Positions 8,434-18,094 are shown, counted from the first letter of the stretch. The stretch is 64,000 nt of DNA from Chloroflexota bacterium (GCA_021786265.1 JAJYNP010000260.1:1-64000); one strand, 5' to 3'. Translations and numbers: made by a program. Notes: generated by a model from the letters alone, not told the origin.

Positions 8434-9227
8434 TGGACCCGGGCGAGGCCGGGGCACCGGCGGGCGAGGCCGGGGGGCCAGGGGACGAGGCGCTGGCTGC
8501 GGCCGCCGCCGCCCTGGCGGACGTGGCGGCAGCCCGCGGCCGGGTGTACGCCGCGCTTGCCGCCGGCTTCTGGCAGCCCGAGGAAGCGCTCGTGGACGAC
8601 CTTGCCACCGGCACGTTCGCCCACGAGATCGCACGGTCGGTGGCATGGCTGGGGCCGGACGCGTCGTGGTACGGTCCCGGCCTCCAGGATGTCGCCCACG
8701 CGGCCTCGGCCGTCCAGGCCGGCCTCCCGGACCGGGCCTTGCTGGCGCTGCGGGTCGAGCACGCTCGCCTGTTCGAGGGGCCCGGCCGGCCCGTGGCCGT
8801 CCCGTTCGAGTCGGCGTGGACCGATCGTGCCGAGATGGGCGGGACGGCGCTCAACGGGCCCTCGGCCGCGCGCGTCGCGCTGCGGTACCGCCAGGCCGGC
8901 CTGGAGCGAGCCGCGTCGCATCGCGAGCTGCCCGACCACGTGGCGGTCGAGCTCGAGTTCCTCTACGAGCTGTGCCGCCGAGAGGCCGGCGCGTGGCGCG
9001 CGACCGACGACGGCACGGCTCGCGACCTGCGCGCCATCGCCGACCGGTTCCTCCGCGATCATCCGGCCCGGTGGTGGCCGGCGTTCGCCGAGCGCGTGAT
9101 CCTGGAGAGCCGCCACGACCTGTACCGCGGGCTCGGCCGGATCCTCGTCGCCCACCTCGGCATCGAGCTGGGCGAGGCCATGGAGCCGTCGATGTTCCCC
9201 TGGGCGGCCGGCAGGCCGCCTGGCTGA
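8433..9227 (+). CDS. TorD/DmsD-family molybdoenzyme maturation chaperone
   Basis: This 264-residue, Ala-rich, all-helical protein shares features with TorD chaperones: an early RVYAALAAGFWQPEEALVDD region, a central EHARLFEGPGRPVAVPFESA segment and DHVAVELEFLYELC, which resembles the conserved PDHxxxELEF motif of the family. TorD proteins bind the Tat signal of the catalytic subunit and hold it until the cofactor is inserted. The ATG overlaps the stop of the NrfD gene. An Ala/Gly-rich N-terminal extension of about 25 residues is probably disordered. Confidence 0.85.
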   Translation: MDPGEAGAPAGEAGGPGDEALAAAAAALADVAAARGRVYAALAAGFWQPEEALVDDLATGTFAHEIARSVAWLGPDASWYGPGLQDVAHAASAVQAGLPDRALLALRVEHARLFEGPGRPVAVPFESAWTDRAEMGGTALNGPSAARVALRYRQAGLERAASHRELPDHVAVELEFLYELCRREAGAWRATDDGTARDLRAIADRFLRDHPARWWPAFAERVILESRHDLYRGLGRILVAHLGIELGEAMEPSMFPWAAGRPPG

Positions 9228-10379
9228 GTGAACGGCCTGCGTCTCCTCGACGCGACCCTCCGGGCCTTCGACTCGAGGCTCCCGGACATCGTGCCGCCGC
9301 GCTGCACGGCGACCCGCTACCGGGCCGGCGAGTGCCGGCGCTGCCTGGAGGCCTGCCCCGCCGACGCGATCCGCCCGTCGCCGTGGCTGACCGTCGACCC
9401 GGACCGCTGCACCGGGTGCGACGCGTGCGCCGCCGCCTGCCCCACGGGCGCCCTTGACGCACGGGAGCGGCGCGCCGCCTGGCGCGCCGCGCTGACGGAT
9501 CGCGCGTCAGCCGGGGTGATCACCGTGACCTGTGCGCGGGCGGGCGGAGCGCCCGCGGCGGCGAGCGATCCCGTGCTCCCGTGCCTCGGAGCGCTGGCGG
9601 CGTCCGACGTGGTGGCGGCGCGTGCGGCTGGCGCAACGGAGCTGCGGCTGCGGTCCGGGGACTGCGCCACGTGCCCGTCGGCCGGGGCGATGGAGCGCCT
9701 GGACCGACGCCTGGAGGCCGCGATCGCCGCCCTGGAGGCGCTGGGGGCGCCGCTCCGCGTGTCGGGACAGCCGGCAGACGAGCCGGCACACGATCGGGCA
9801 CACGATCAGGCACGCCGCCCCGCGGGAGACACCGTCTCGCGCCGGGACTTCTTCACGTTCGCCCGGAGTCGCACCCGCCGCGCGGTGCTGAACATGCTGC
9901 CCGAGCGACGCACGGACGTGGCCGTCCTCCACGGTCACTCGGCGCCACCACCGACCCACGCTCGGCTGCTGGCCGACCTCGAGATACTCCGGCCCGCCGG
10001 CACGGTCCCCGTCGAGTTGCCCGCCAACGTGCTGCCACTGGCGCGGATCTCGGTCGACCCGGCCTGCGACGGCTGCGGGCTGTGCGTCGCCTACTGCCCG
10101 CATGCGGCGCTCCGCGTCGAGGAGGCCCGGCCCCGCCTCGACGGGCGCCTGTGCACCGGGTGCGGGCTCTGCGTCGAGGTATGCCCGCCCGGGGCACTCG
10201 CCCTTCGGGCCGCTCTGGTGCCCCTCGATGCGCCGGACATCCAGGCCGACGGCGCGCCGGTCGCGCACGCCGGCCGGACCACCCGGGCCGTCGAGGCGGC
10301 GCCGCCGGCCCGCGAACGCGACCCTGACGCCCGCATGCGCGAGGAAGCCGCGCGGCACCTGCACGGCGGCGCCCGATGA
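9228..10379 (+). CDS. Multi-ferredoxin accessory protein of the molybdoenzyme operon
   Basis: This 383-residue cytoplasmic protein has two ferredoxin modules. The N-terminal one has CRRCLEACPADAI and CTGCDACAAACPTGAL; the C-terminal one has CDGCGLCVAYCPHAAL and CTGCGLCVEVCPPGAL. Between them is a basic segment, SRRDFFTFARSRTRRAVLNM. This resembles NapF-like or other Fe-S proteins that help mature periplasmic molybdoenzymes. The GTG start follows the previous stop immediately and the end overlaps moaA (ATGA). Its precise partner is unknown; delivery of electrons or clusters during assembly is an inference. Confidence 0.8.
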   Translation: MNGLRLLDATLRAFDSRLPDIVPPRCTATRYRAGECRRCLEACPADAIRPSPWLTVDPDRCTGCDACAAACPTGALDARERRAAWRAALTDRASAGVITVTCARAGGAPAAASDPVLPCLGALAASDVVAARAAGATELRLRSGDCATCPSAGAMERLDRRLEAAIAALEALGAPLRVSGQPADEPAHDRAHDQARRPAGDTVSRRDFFTFARSRTRRAVLNMLPERRTDVAVLHGHSAPPPTHARLLADLEILRPAGTVPVELPANVLPLARISVDPACDGCGLCVAYCPHAALRVEEARPRLDGRLCTGCGLCVEVCPPGALALRAALVPLDAPDIQADGAPVAHAGRTTRAVEAAPPARERDPDARMREEAARHLHGGAR

Positions 10380-11407
10380 TCCGCGACGAGAGGACGCCCG
10401 GACCCGTGCTCGATGCGCTCCAGCGGCCGCTCGCGGACCTGCGCGTCTCCGTGACGGACCGGTGCAACTTCCGATGCACCTACTGCATGCCGGGGGACGT
10501 CTTCGGGCCCGGCCACGCCTTCCTCCCGCGGGCCAGCGTCCTGACGTTCGAGGAGATCGAGCGGGTCGTCCGGTGCGTCGCGGCCCTCGGCGTCCGGAAG
10601 GTCCGGCTGACGGGCGGCGAGCCGCTGGTGAGACGCGACCTGCCCACGCTCGTCCGGCGTCTGGCCGCGGTCCCGGGAATCGTGGACCTGACCATGACCA
10701 CCAACGGTGCGCTGCTCTCGGCCCTCGCCTGGCCGCTCGCGGCGGCCGGGCTGCGACGCGTCACCGTGAGCCTGGACTCCCTCGACGACGCGGTCTTCGG
10801 GGCGATGAACGGCGTGCGCTTCCCGGTCGCACGGGTGCTCGACGGGATCCAGGCCGCCCGGGCCGCCGGCCTCACTCCGGTCAAGCTCAACGCGGTGGTG
10901 AAGCGCGGGACGAACGAGGCGAGCGTGCTGCCGCTGGCCCGCTTCGCCCGCGACCAGGGCCTCGTCCTGCGCTTCATCGAGTACATGGACGTCGGACGCA
11001 CGAACGGATGGCGCATCGAGCAGGCGGTTCCCGTGGCCGAGATCGCGGCCACGCTCGACGCCGTACTCCCGCTCGAGCCGTTGCCGCCGGCGTACCCGGG
11101 CGAGGTGGCCACCCGCTGGAGATACCGCGACGGCTCGGGCGAGGTCGGCTTCGTGGCCTCGGTGAGCCAGCCGTTCTGCCGTGGCTGCACGCGGGCTCGT
11201 CTCTCTGCCGACGGCCACCTGTACACGTGCCTGTTCGCGACGGGCGGCCACGACCTGCGGGCACTGCTGCGGAGCGGCGCCGACGACACCGCCCTCGAGT
11301 CACGGATCGCGTCGGCGTGGCAGGCACGGGCGGATCGCTACTCGGAGCTGCGCCAGAGCGTGCCATCCGCCGGGCCACGGCCGGAGATGTTCGCCATCGG
11401 CGGATGA
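10376..11407 (+). CDS. moaA: GTP 3',8-cyclase MoaA (molybdenum cofactor biosynthesis)
   Basis: MoaA is a radical SAM enzyme that converts GTP to 3',8-cyclo-GTP in the first step of molybdopterin synthesis. The 343-residue protein has the SAM cluster motif at Cys30, Cys34 and Cys37 (TDRCNFRCTYC), a C-terminal cluster (FCRGCTRARLSADGHLYTC) and the terminal Gly-Gly needed for catalysis (FAIGG). The gene overlaps the preceding Fe-S gene by 4 bases, so cofactor synthesis is encoded in the same operon as the enzyme that uses it. The rest of the moa/moe set is not in the window. Confidence 0.95.
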   Translation: MIRDERTPGPVLDALQRPLADLRVSVTDRCNFRCTYCMPGDVFGPGHAFLPRASVLTFEEIERVVRCVAALGVRKVRLTGGEPLVRRDLPTLVRRLAAVPGIVDLTMTTNGALLSALAWPLAAAGLRRVTVSLDSLDDAVFGAMNGVRFPVARVLDGIQAARAAGLTPVKLNAVVKRGTNEASVLPLARFARDQGLVLRFIEYMDVGRTNGWRIEQAVPVAEIAATLDAVLPLEPLPPAYPGEVATRWRYRDGSGEVGFVASVSQPFCRGCTRARLSADGHLYTCLFATGGHDLRALLRSGADDTALESRIASAWQARADRYSELRQSVPSAGPRPEMFAIGG

Positions 11408-11561
11408 CGGGCGACGATCCTGCTCTCCGGCGCCGGAATCGCCCCGCCGGACCGTCTCTCGGCCGTCGCAACGATCCCACGTTCCTGCATCGATGCCGTA
11501 TCGTCGCCTCGGGCGCGACGAACGGCGCCCCCGACTGTACTGCGCCAGGGAGAACAGACCG

Positions 11562-12854
11562 GTGACTGCCGGAACGGAGGAGATGCTCGGGCTCCCGGCG
11601 GCCGAGCTGGCCGCCGTGGTGCGCCGGGGCGACGTCTCGGCGGTCGAGGTCACCGAGGCCACCCTCCGCCGCATCGACGCGCACGCCGCGGGTCACGCCT
11701 TCATCACGACCTGCCCCGAGCGCGCGCTGCGCCGCGCGGCCCGGCGCCCGACCGGCCCCCTGGCGGGCGTGCCGCTCGCGGTCAAGGATCTCTTCGACAC
11801 GGCCGCGGTCCGCACCACGTACGGGTCCTCGATCTTCGGTGACCACGTGCCGTCGCGCACGGCACGGGTGGTGCGGGCGCTCGAGGGGGCAGGCGCCATC
11901 GTGGTGGGCAAGACCAACCTGCACGAGTTCGCCTGGGGCGTCACCAGCCAGAACCCCCACTACGGCACGGTCGAGAACCCGGCCCACCCAGGGAGGGTGG
12001 CGGGTGGCTCGAGCGGTGGCACCGCCGCGGCGCTGGCCGACCGGCTGTGCACCATCGGCCTGGGGACGGACACCGGCGGCTCCCTGCGGATCCCGGCGGC
12101 CTGCTGCGAGGTGGTCGGCTACAAGCCCCGCTTCGGGTCCCTCTCCATCCACGGCACGTTCCCGCTGGCGCCTTCGTTCGACACGGTGGGGCCCATGGCC
12201 CGCACCGTCCGCGACGTGGCGCTGGTCCAGGCGGTGCTGGCGGGGAGGCCGGAGCTGGCCCCCGGGCTGGCGGGGACGATCACCGGGCTGGCAGGGCGGC
12301 AGGGCGATCCAGCCTCCCGGCTGGCGGGCGTCCGGGTCGGCGTGCTCGAGGCGACCGGGTTCGAGGACGAGCTGGCCGCGCTGGGGGCCGTGGTGACACC
12401 CGTGACGCTGCCGGAGCCTGTCGCCGACGTGATGCCGGTCTTCACGGCCGAGTGCGCGATCACGCACCTGCCGTGGTTCCCCCGGCTGCGCGAGCGGTAC
12501 GGCGCCGACCTGCAGCTCAAGCTGGACGCCGCGCAACAGGTACCCGCGGTGGACTACCACCGCGGCCTGCTGGCCTTGCGCGAGTTGCGCGAGCGGGCCC
12601 GCGCCGAGCCCGCGGTGGACGTGGTCGTCAGCCCGACGCTGGCCATCGAGCCGCCGCCCGTCGATTGCTGGGAGCCCGACGTCCGCGGCCCCCTCACCCG
12701 CTACACGCGCCCGTTCAACTTCCTCGGCTGGCCGACCATCGCGATCGGCAACCTGCAGATCGGGGGTCGGGACGAGGACACCGTGCTGGGGGTCGCGCTC
12801 GCCTGGGAGGAAGCGCACCCCCTGGCGTCGGGTCAGGGCCTCGCGAACAGGTAG
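11562..12854 (+). CDS. Amidase (amidase signature family)
   Basis: This is a 430-residue serine amidase. The Ser-cisSer-Lys triad is visible as Lys75 (PLAVKDLFD), cis-Ser150 (VAGGSSGG) and nucleophile Ser174 (DTGGSLRIPA); the spacings of 75 and 24 residues match the family. It should hydrolyse a small amide in the cytoplasm. The GTG start at 11562 has an AGGGAGA sequence upstream; an ATG at 11583 is possible. It is slightly shorter than typical members (about 460 residues), mainly in the middle region. It stands alone, so the substrate cannot be inferred from neighbours. Confidence 0.88.
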   Translation: MTAGTEEMLGLPAAELAAVVRRGDVSAVEVTEATLRRIDAHAAGHAFITTCPERALRRAARRPTGPLAGVPLAVKDLFDTAAVRTTYGSSIFGDHVPSRTARVVRALEGAGAIVVGKTNLHEFAWGVTSQNPHYGTVENPAHPGRVAGGSSGGTAAALADRLCTIGLGTDTGGSLRIPAACCEVVGYKPRFGSLSIHGTFPLAPSFDTVGPMARTVRDVALVQAVLAGRPELAPGLAGTITGLAGRQGDPASRLAGVRVGVLEATGFEDELAALGAVVTPVTLPEPVADVMPVFTAECAITHLPWFPRLRERYGADLQLKLDAAQQVPAVDYHRGLLALRELRERARAEPAVDVVVSPTLAIEPPPVDCWEPDVRGPLTRYTRPFNFLGWPTIAIGNLQIGGRDEDTVLGVALAWEEAHPLASGQGLANR

Positions 12855-13011
12855 AGCGCCCAGCCCAGCGTCTCGTACCGGTCCCATTCGTCGCCCGAGC
12901 CGACCAGCGCCAGGAGCGGCACGAGCCCCTCCCCTTCGCCGGCCTCGACGTTCCCCCGGTGCGTGCCGAGGCGGACCTCGGCCCGGCACCGGACGAGCGC
13001 AGAATCGGCGC

Positions 13012-13695
13012 ATGGCACCGCGCGTGCTGCTGGTCGAGGACGACCCGTCGATCCGGGAGGTGATCGCGCTGGGCCTGGCCGCCGGCGGGTTCGAGGTGGC
13101 GACGGCCGAGGACGGCCCGGGCGCCCTGGCGCGGTTCCGCGCGGACCGCCCGGACGTGGTCGTGCTGGACGTCATGTTGCCGGTCCTGGACGGACTCACG
13201 GTGTGCCGGACGATCCGCTCCGAGTCGGCGGTGCCCGTCGTGATGGTGACGGCGCGGACCGACGCGATCGACGTGGTGGCCGGGCTCGAGGCGGGCGCGG
13301 ATGACTACGTGCGCAAGCCGTTCGAGCTGCCCGAGCTGCTCGCCCGCCTGCGCGTCGCGCTGCGGCGGAGCGCCCCCGCGGAGGCGACCACGCTCCGCCT
13401 GGGACCGCTCGAGATCGACGAGACTGAGCACGCGGTCCGGCGGCGCGGCATGGAGATCCCGCTCAGCCACACCGAGTTCCGGCTGCTGGCGACCCTCGCC
13501 CGGCGGCCGGGCCAGGTCTTCACCCGCGACGCGCTCCTCGACGCGGTGTGGGGCTACGACTTCCTCGGCGATTCGCGGCTGGTGGACGTGGCGATCCAGC
13601 GCCTGCGGGCGAAGGTCGAGGACGATCCGGCCGACCCGCGCCTGGTCCTGACGGTGCGCGGCGTGGGGTACAAGGCGGCACGGGAGCGACCATGA
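13012..13695 (+). CDS. OmpR/PhoB-family response regulator (MtrA-like)
   Basis: This 227-residue protein has a receiver domain (VLLVEDDPSIREV, phosphoacceptor in VVVLDVMLPVLDG, Lys in YVRKPF) and a winged-helix output domain (LSHTEFRLLATLARRPGQVF, VRGVGYKA). It overlaps the histidine kinase start by 4 bases (ATGA). The three-gene order regulator, kinase, GerMN lipoprotein parallels actinobacterial MtrA-MtrB-LpqB, which controls cell-wall and division genes. That functional parallel is inferred from order and domains. Confidence 0.9.
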   Translation: MAPRVLLVEDDPSIREVIALGLAAGGFEVATAEDGPGALARFRADRPDVVVLDVMLPVLDGLTVCRTIRSESAVPVVMVTARTDAIDVVAGLEAGADDYVRKPFELPELLARLRVALRRSAPAEATTLRLGPLEIDETEHAVRRRGMEIPLSHTEFRLLATLARRPGQVFTRDALLDAVWGYDFLGDSRLVDVAIQRLRAKVEDDPADPRLVLTVRGVGYKAARERP

Positions 13696-15221
13696 CTCCG
13701 CGCGGCATCCGCGGCCGGCTCATCATCACGGTCATCGGGCTCGTGGCGCTGACCTCGATCGTGCTCGGGATCGGCGCCTATGCGTACGTCGCGACGTCCC
13801 TCCGCGCCCAGCAACTCGACGCGGCCCGCGAGCTCACCACCTACAACGTCGCCGTGCTCGCGGTGGAGCGCCTGTCCACCACGGCGACCCGGACAGACCT
13901 CGCCGCGAGCCGCCTGCTGGACGGCTTCGCGTCGCGTGGCATCGCCGGGACCATCGTCGACTTCGGTGACGGCGACCCGTACGTGTCGAACCTCCTGGCC
14001 GCCGCCATGGCGGACCGCCTCTCGCCCGCGCTGCGGGCCATCGTGGCGGCCGGCGACGTCGGCTACGAGCGGACGTCCCTGGGTGGGCAGCCGCTGCTCG
14101 TCACCGGCGCGCGCCGTCCGCCCTCGGGTCCCGCCTTCTACTTCGTCTTCGACGCAAACGGGGTCGAGGGCGCGATCCATCAGCTTGGCCAGGCGCTCCT
14201 CGCCGGGGGCCTGCTCCTCGTCCTGCTGGCCGCCGCGGCCGCCGGCGCGGTTGCGCGTGGCCTCCTGCGACCCGTCCGGGACGCTGCGGCGGCGGCCGAG
14301 CGGATCGCGGGCGGGGATCTCTCGGCGCGCCTGGATGCCGGAGGCGGCGACGAGTTCGGGCGCTGGGCGGCCTCGTTCAACCGGATGGCCGCGGCGCTCG
14401 AGGCCCACGTGGGGCAACTCCAGGACGCCCGTGCCCGGGAACAGCGCTTCGTCGCCGACGTGTCGCACGAGTTGCGGACGCCGCTCGCCGCGCTCGTGGC
14501 CGAGGCGTCGCTGCTGCGCGACCACCTCGAGACGCTCCCCGCCGACGCCCGTCGCGCGGGGGAGCTGCTCACGGCCGACATCGGCCGCCTCCGCCGGCTC
14601 GTCGACGACCTGATGGAGATCTCGCGCTTCGACACGGGGAGCGAACGCGCCGACTCGTCGGAGTTCGAGCTCGGGGCGTTCGTCCGGTCGACGGTCGCCG
14701 CGCGGCTGCCCGAGGCCCGGGTCGCCGTTCCATCCACGACCGACGGACCGTTGATCGTGGCCACCGACCCGCGCCGGCTCGAGCGGGTCCTGGGCAACCT
14801 GCTGGACAACGCACGGGTGCACGCGGGCGGACGCGACGTCGAGGTCGAGGCGCGTGTGGAGCCGGGCGGGGACGGAGGCGATGGGGAAGCGGTGGGCTCC
14901 GGTTCGCGCACGGTGCTCGTCCTGGCCGTCTCCGATCGCGGCCCCGGCGTGCCGCCCGGGGAGCTCCCGCACCTGTTCGACCGGTTCCACAAGGCCGACC
15001 CGTCCCGCCATCTCGGCGGCAGCGGCCTCGGGCTGGCCATCGCCCGCGGGCAGGCGCGGCTGCTGGGCGGCTCGCTCACCGCTGCGCCCAGGTTCGGCGG
15101 CGGCATGCGGTTCGAGCTGCGGATTCCCGTGACACCATCGTTACCCGCCGGCGATGAGGGGGCGACAGGCGAGATGCAGGCTGGGCCGCAGCTGGAACCC
15201 CACACGGAGTCGCTCAGATGA
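13692..15221 (+). CDS. Membrane sensor histidine kinase with HAMP domain (MtrB-like)
   Basis: This is a 509-residue kinase with an N-terminal membrane helix (LIITVIGLVALTSIVLGIGA), an extracytoplasmic sensor of about 120 residues, a second helix (LLAGGLLLVLLAAAAAGAVA), a HAMP linker, a HisKA domain with phosphoacceptor His near residue 259 (FVADVSHELRTPLAAL) and a HATPase_c domain (LLDNARVHA, DRGPGVP, GGSGLGLAIARGQ). It phosphorylates the adjacent OmpR-type regulator. It overlaps both neighbours by 4 bases. The signal is not evident. Confidence 0.92.
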   Translation: MTPRGIRGRLIITVIGLVALTSIVLGIGAYAYVATSLRAQQLDAARELTTYNVAVLAVERLSTTATRTDLAASRLLDGFASRGIAGTIVDFGDGDPYVSNLLAAAMADRLSPALRAIVAAGDVGYERTSLGGQPLLVTGARRPPSGPAFYFVFDANGVEGAIHQLGQALLAGGLLLVLLAAAAAGAVARGLLRPVRDAAAAAERIAGGDLSARLDAGGGDEFGRWAASFNRMAAALEAHVGQLQDARAREQRFVADVSHELRTPLAALVAEASLLRDHLETLPADARRAGELLTADIGRLRRLVDDLMEISRFDTGSERADSSEFELGAFVRSTVAARLPEARVAVPSTTDGPLIVATDPRRLERVLGNLLDNARVHAGGRDVEVEARVEPGGDGGDGEAVGSGSRTVLVLAVSDRGPGVPPGELPHLFDRFHKADPSRHLGGSGLGLAIARGQARLLGGSLTAAPRFGGGMRFELRIPVTPSLPAGDEGATGEMQAGPQLEPHTESLR

Positions 15222-16255
15222 ACCACGACGCGCGGCATCGGCACGCCGGCGACGGCCATGGGCCCGAGGACGGCCCTGACCCGGCCGGCGGCCCGACCTG
15301 GCTCGTGGCCCTGCTCGCAATCATCTTCACCGTCGCCGCGTGTGCCCCGACCGTCGGCGATGCCGGCCCCCTCCCGTCCACGCCGGCCACATCCCCCTCG
15401 CCGGCGGGCGAGCCGATCTCGCCGGCCGTGTCGAGCGTGCTGCCGTCCGCCCCGGCACCGTCGTCCGTGGCCCCACCCTCGCCGGGTTTCGCGGCGGCGT
15501 CACCAGCCGCCGGGACGCCGATCCCGGGCACCACGCACCTGCAGGTCTACTTCTTCCTCGGCGACCGGCTCGTCCCGGTCCAGCGCGAGGTTCCCGCGAC
15601 CGTCGCCGTCGCGCGGGCCGCGATGATGGCACTGCTGGCCGGGCCGGCGGCCGCCGAGTCGGCCGGCGCTGCCGGGTTGACCTCGGTGATCCCGGCCGGG
15701 ACCGCGCTGCTCGACATCTCCGTCGGCGGGGGGACCGCGGTCGTGGATCTCTCGGGCCAGTTCGAGTCGGGTGGGGGCTCGGCCTCCATGTTCGGCCGGC
15801 TCGCCCAGGTGGTCTACACGCTGACCCAGTTCCCCACCGTGAACGGCGTCACGTTCCGGCTGGACGGCCAACCGGTCACGACGTTCTCCAGTGAGGGCAT
15901 CGTGCTGTCGGGGCCGTCCGCCCGGGATGATTACCGGGACTACCTGCCCGCGATCTTCGTCGACCGGCCGGCCTGGGGCGGGACGCTCCCGAATCCCGCA
16001 CGCGTCTCCGGGACCGCAGACGTCTTCGAGGCCCAGTTCATCGCGGAGATCGCCACTGCCGACGGGACGGTGCTGGCTCGACGGAACGTCTCCGCGTCGT
16101 GCGGCACCGGCTGCTGGGGTACGTTCGACGCGACCATCCCCTACCGGGTAGACCACGCACAGCCGGGCTGGATCACGGTCTACGACCTCTCGGCGCGCGA
16201 CGGCACGCGCGAGAACGTGCGCTCCTACCCGGTCACGCTGGCACCAGCCGCATAG
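15218..16255 (+). CDS. GerMN/Gmad2-domain lipoprotein
   Basis: This 345-residue protein has a lipoprotein signal with lipobox TVAAC (lipidated Cys42), then a Pro/Ser/Ala-rich linker to about residue 105. A GerMN domain follows (LQVYFFLGDRLVPVQREVPA, VVDLSGQFESGG, VVYTLTQFPTVNGVTFRLDG), then a Gmad2-like immunoglobulin fold (VSGTADVFEAQFIAEI). It should sit on the outer face of the membrane. Position directly after the kinase, with ATGA overlap, suggests it modulates that sensor as LpqB does with MtrB; this is inferred. The Cys pair SCGTGCWG may form a disulfide. Confidence 0.85.
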   Translation: MNHDARHRHAGDGHGPEDGPDPAGGPTWLVALLAIIFTVAACAPTVGDAGPLPSTPATSPSPAGEPISPAVSSVLPSAPAPSSVAPPSPGFAAASPAAGTPIPGTTHLQVYFFLGDRLVPVQREVPATVAVARAAMMALLAGPAAAESAGAAGLTSVIPAGTALLDISVGGGTAVVDLSGQFESGGGSASMFGRLAQVVYTLTQFPTVNGVTFRLDGQPVTTFSSEGIVLSGPSARDDYRDYLPAIFVDRPAWGGTLPNPARVSGTADVFEAQFIAEIATADGTVLARRNVSASCGTGCWGTFDATIPYRVDHAQPGWITVYDLSARDGTRENVRSYPVTLAPAA

Positions 16256-16312
16256 GTTGCGCGGGTTCGCAGGCGTGCGGCACTCGGCTGCGGGCCCACG
16301 GAGACCACATCG

Positions 16313-18079
16313 TCACCCGTGTACTCCCCGGATCCGGAGCGAGAACCCCGCCGGCAGCCCGGCGCGGAGCGCCGCGTTGAGGGCCTCGAAGTCCGCGCCG
16401 GCCGGACCGACGATCTCCACCTCCTCGGTCGCCTCGATCGGGGCCGCAGTCGTTTCCACGCCAACAGGCACCCCGAGAACCGGTGGTGCAAGGACCTCCG
16501 CCCGGCCGGCCCCTGCCAGCCCCGCCACCGCGCCCGCCGGCTCCCGCGCCTCCGCTTCCGCGCCGGCGCGGACCCGGAGGTCGCCCCGGAGGACGCCGGC
16601 GTGATAGCCCAGGAGCGCGATCGCGACCACCAGGACCCCCAGCGGGCCGCTGAGATCGGATCCGAGACTCACGGCCTCCAGCCCGACGACGACGCGAATC
16701 GTCTCGTACAGGATCACCGCCAGCGAGGACGCGGCCGCGACGAGCGTCACGCCGCCCACCAGGACGAGGTACGCCCGGCGCGCCGTTGAGGCCGCCTCGA
16801 TGCCGGGAGCCACGGCCGTCCGGGTCTGCACGCGGTACCACGCCGCGAGCCAGATCGGGGTGGCGACGATCGCGTAGCCGGCGAACTGGCTCACGTCATG
16901 GCGCCAGACCTCCTCGAGCCCGAGAACCGCTGACGGGCCGCCGAGAGCGACATCGAGCGCGATACCGAGCGTCCGCGCGGCGGCCACGCCCGCGAATGCG
17001 AGCCCGACCAACGAGACGAGCAATTCGACCAGCCGGTCCGTGGACGACCGTCGCGACTCGCCGCCGAAGGCGAACCCCTCACCCACGGCCCGACGCCGGT
17101 GCCACCACCAGGCGACCACGAACGGGACCGTCGAGAGCGGGGGCCCGACGACATCCTGGACGAGACGGGCCGGATCGTCGTATCCGGCGACTCCGAGGCC
17201 CCATGCGAGGACGGAGCCGACGGCCGCGGCGAGGGCGACGACGACGACCCCGACGCACGCCACGATCAGCCACATGGAGCACGCCACGCGGACCCGCGAC
17301 CCGCGCTCCTCGACCACCCACGGATGGTCGGGCGCGACGAGACTGCCCGCGTAGCGCCAGTGCCCCACCCAGACGAGGCCGCCGACGAGGCCCTGGGCGA
17401 TCGACGCGGTCACCGGGGCGACCCACCAGTCCGTACCGCCGGCGAGCGGCTCTCGCCCCACGGCCACGCTGAGCCCGGTCGCGATCAAGTCCGAGAGGGC
17501 AAACAGCGCGGCAATGGCCCCCACGAGCACGGCCCCGTACAGTTCGAGCCGCGAGATCCACGCCGACGCGCCGGTCATCGGCCCAGCCCGGACATCCCGC
17601 GCCCTCGTCCAGGCCAGGTACGACCACGCGAGGAGCGCGACGACGGCGATCGCCAGCGAGCCCGCGACGTCCGCGTAGTAGTCCAGGCGGGTCCCCGAGA
17701 GGTTGCGCAGGCCCTCGCGCAGCACGTCGGCGCTCGAAACGGCGCCGGCCCAGAGGGTCGCGCCAAGCGCGAGCGTGAAGAAGACGGCGCGGAGCACGGA
17801 TCGTCGCTCGATCTCCGCCGCGGCGCCCCCGTTCCGGACCATCCGCTCGGTGTACCAGGTGTGCCCCAGCCACAGGGGGAGACCGACGAAGGTCAGGGCG
17901 ATCGCGAGGCTCAGATCCTCCCGCGTGCGGTCGATGGCGGGCGTGATGAGCGTCTCACCGGTCGGCCCGAAGCCGAGCTGGTCGAAGAGGAGGCGCAGCA
18001 GGCTGACCAGGCCCGCGAGCAGGAGCCCGAGGCCCGCCGCAGACACGCCGTAGAGATAGAGCCGCCGAGCCGTGAGCAT
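16313..18079 (-). CDS. Polytopic membrane protein, DUF5671-like
   Basis: This 588-residue protein has about 14-16 hydrophobic helices arranged as repeated blocks of roughly four. Each block starts with a pattern such as RLYLYGVSAAGLGLLLAGLV and has a conserved WLGHTWYTERMV or WVGHWRYAGSLV element after a helix. That repeated four-helix pattern fits DUF5671-type proteins, whose function is not known to me. The last 70 residues are soluble. The gene starts 15 bases after the stop of the preceding minus-strand gene, so the two are probably one operon. Confidence 0.7.
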   Translation of the reverse strand: MLTARRLYLYGVSAAGLGLLLAGLVSLLRLLFDQLGFGPTGETLITPAIDRTREDLSLAIALTFVGLPLWLGHTWYTERMVRNGGAAAEIERRSVLRAVFFTLALGATLWAGAVSSADVLREGLRNLSGTRLDYYADVAGSLAIAVVALLAWSYLAWTRARDVRAGPMTGASAWISRLELYGAVLVGAIAALFALSDLIATGLSVAVGREPLAGGTDWWVAPVTASIAQGLVGGLVWVGHWRYAGSLVAPDHPWVVEERGSRVRVACSMWLIVACVGVVVVALAAAVGSVLAWGLGVAGYDDPARLVQDVVGPPLSTVPFVVAWWWHRRRAVGEGFAFGGESRRSSTDRLVELLVSLVGLAFAGVAAARTLGIALDVALGGPSAVLGLEEVWRHDVSQFAGYAIVATPIWLAAWYRVQTRTAVAPGIEAASTARRAYLVLVGGVTLVAAASSLAVILYETIRVVVGLEAVSLGSDLSGPLGVLVVAIALLGYHAGVLRGDLRVRAGAEAEAREPAGAVAGLAGAGRAEVLAPPVLGVPVGVETTAAPIEATEEVEIVGPAGADFEALNAALRAGLPAGFSLRIRGVHG

Positions 18080-18094
18080 CGGACCTGACCTCCC

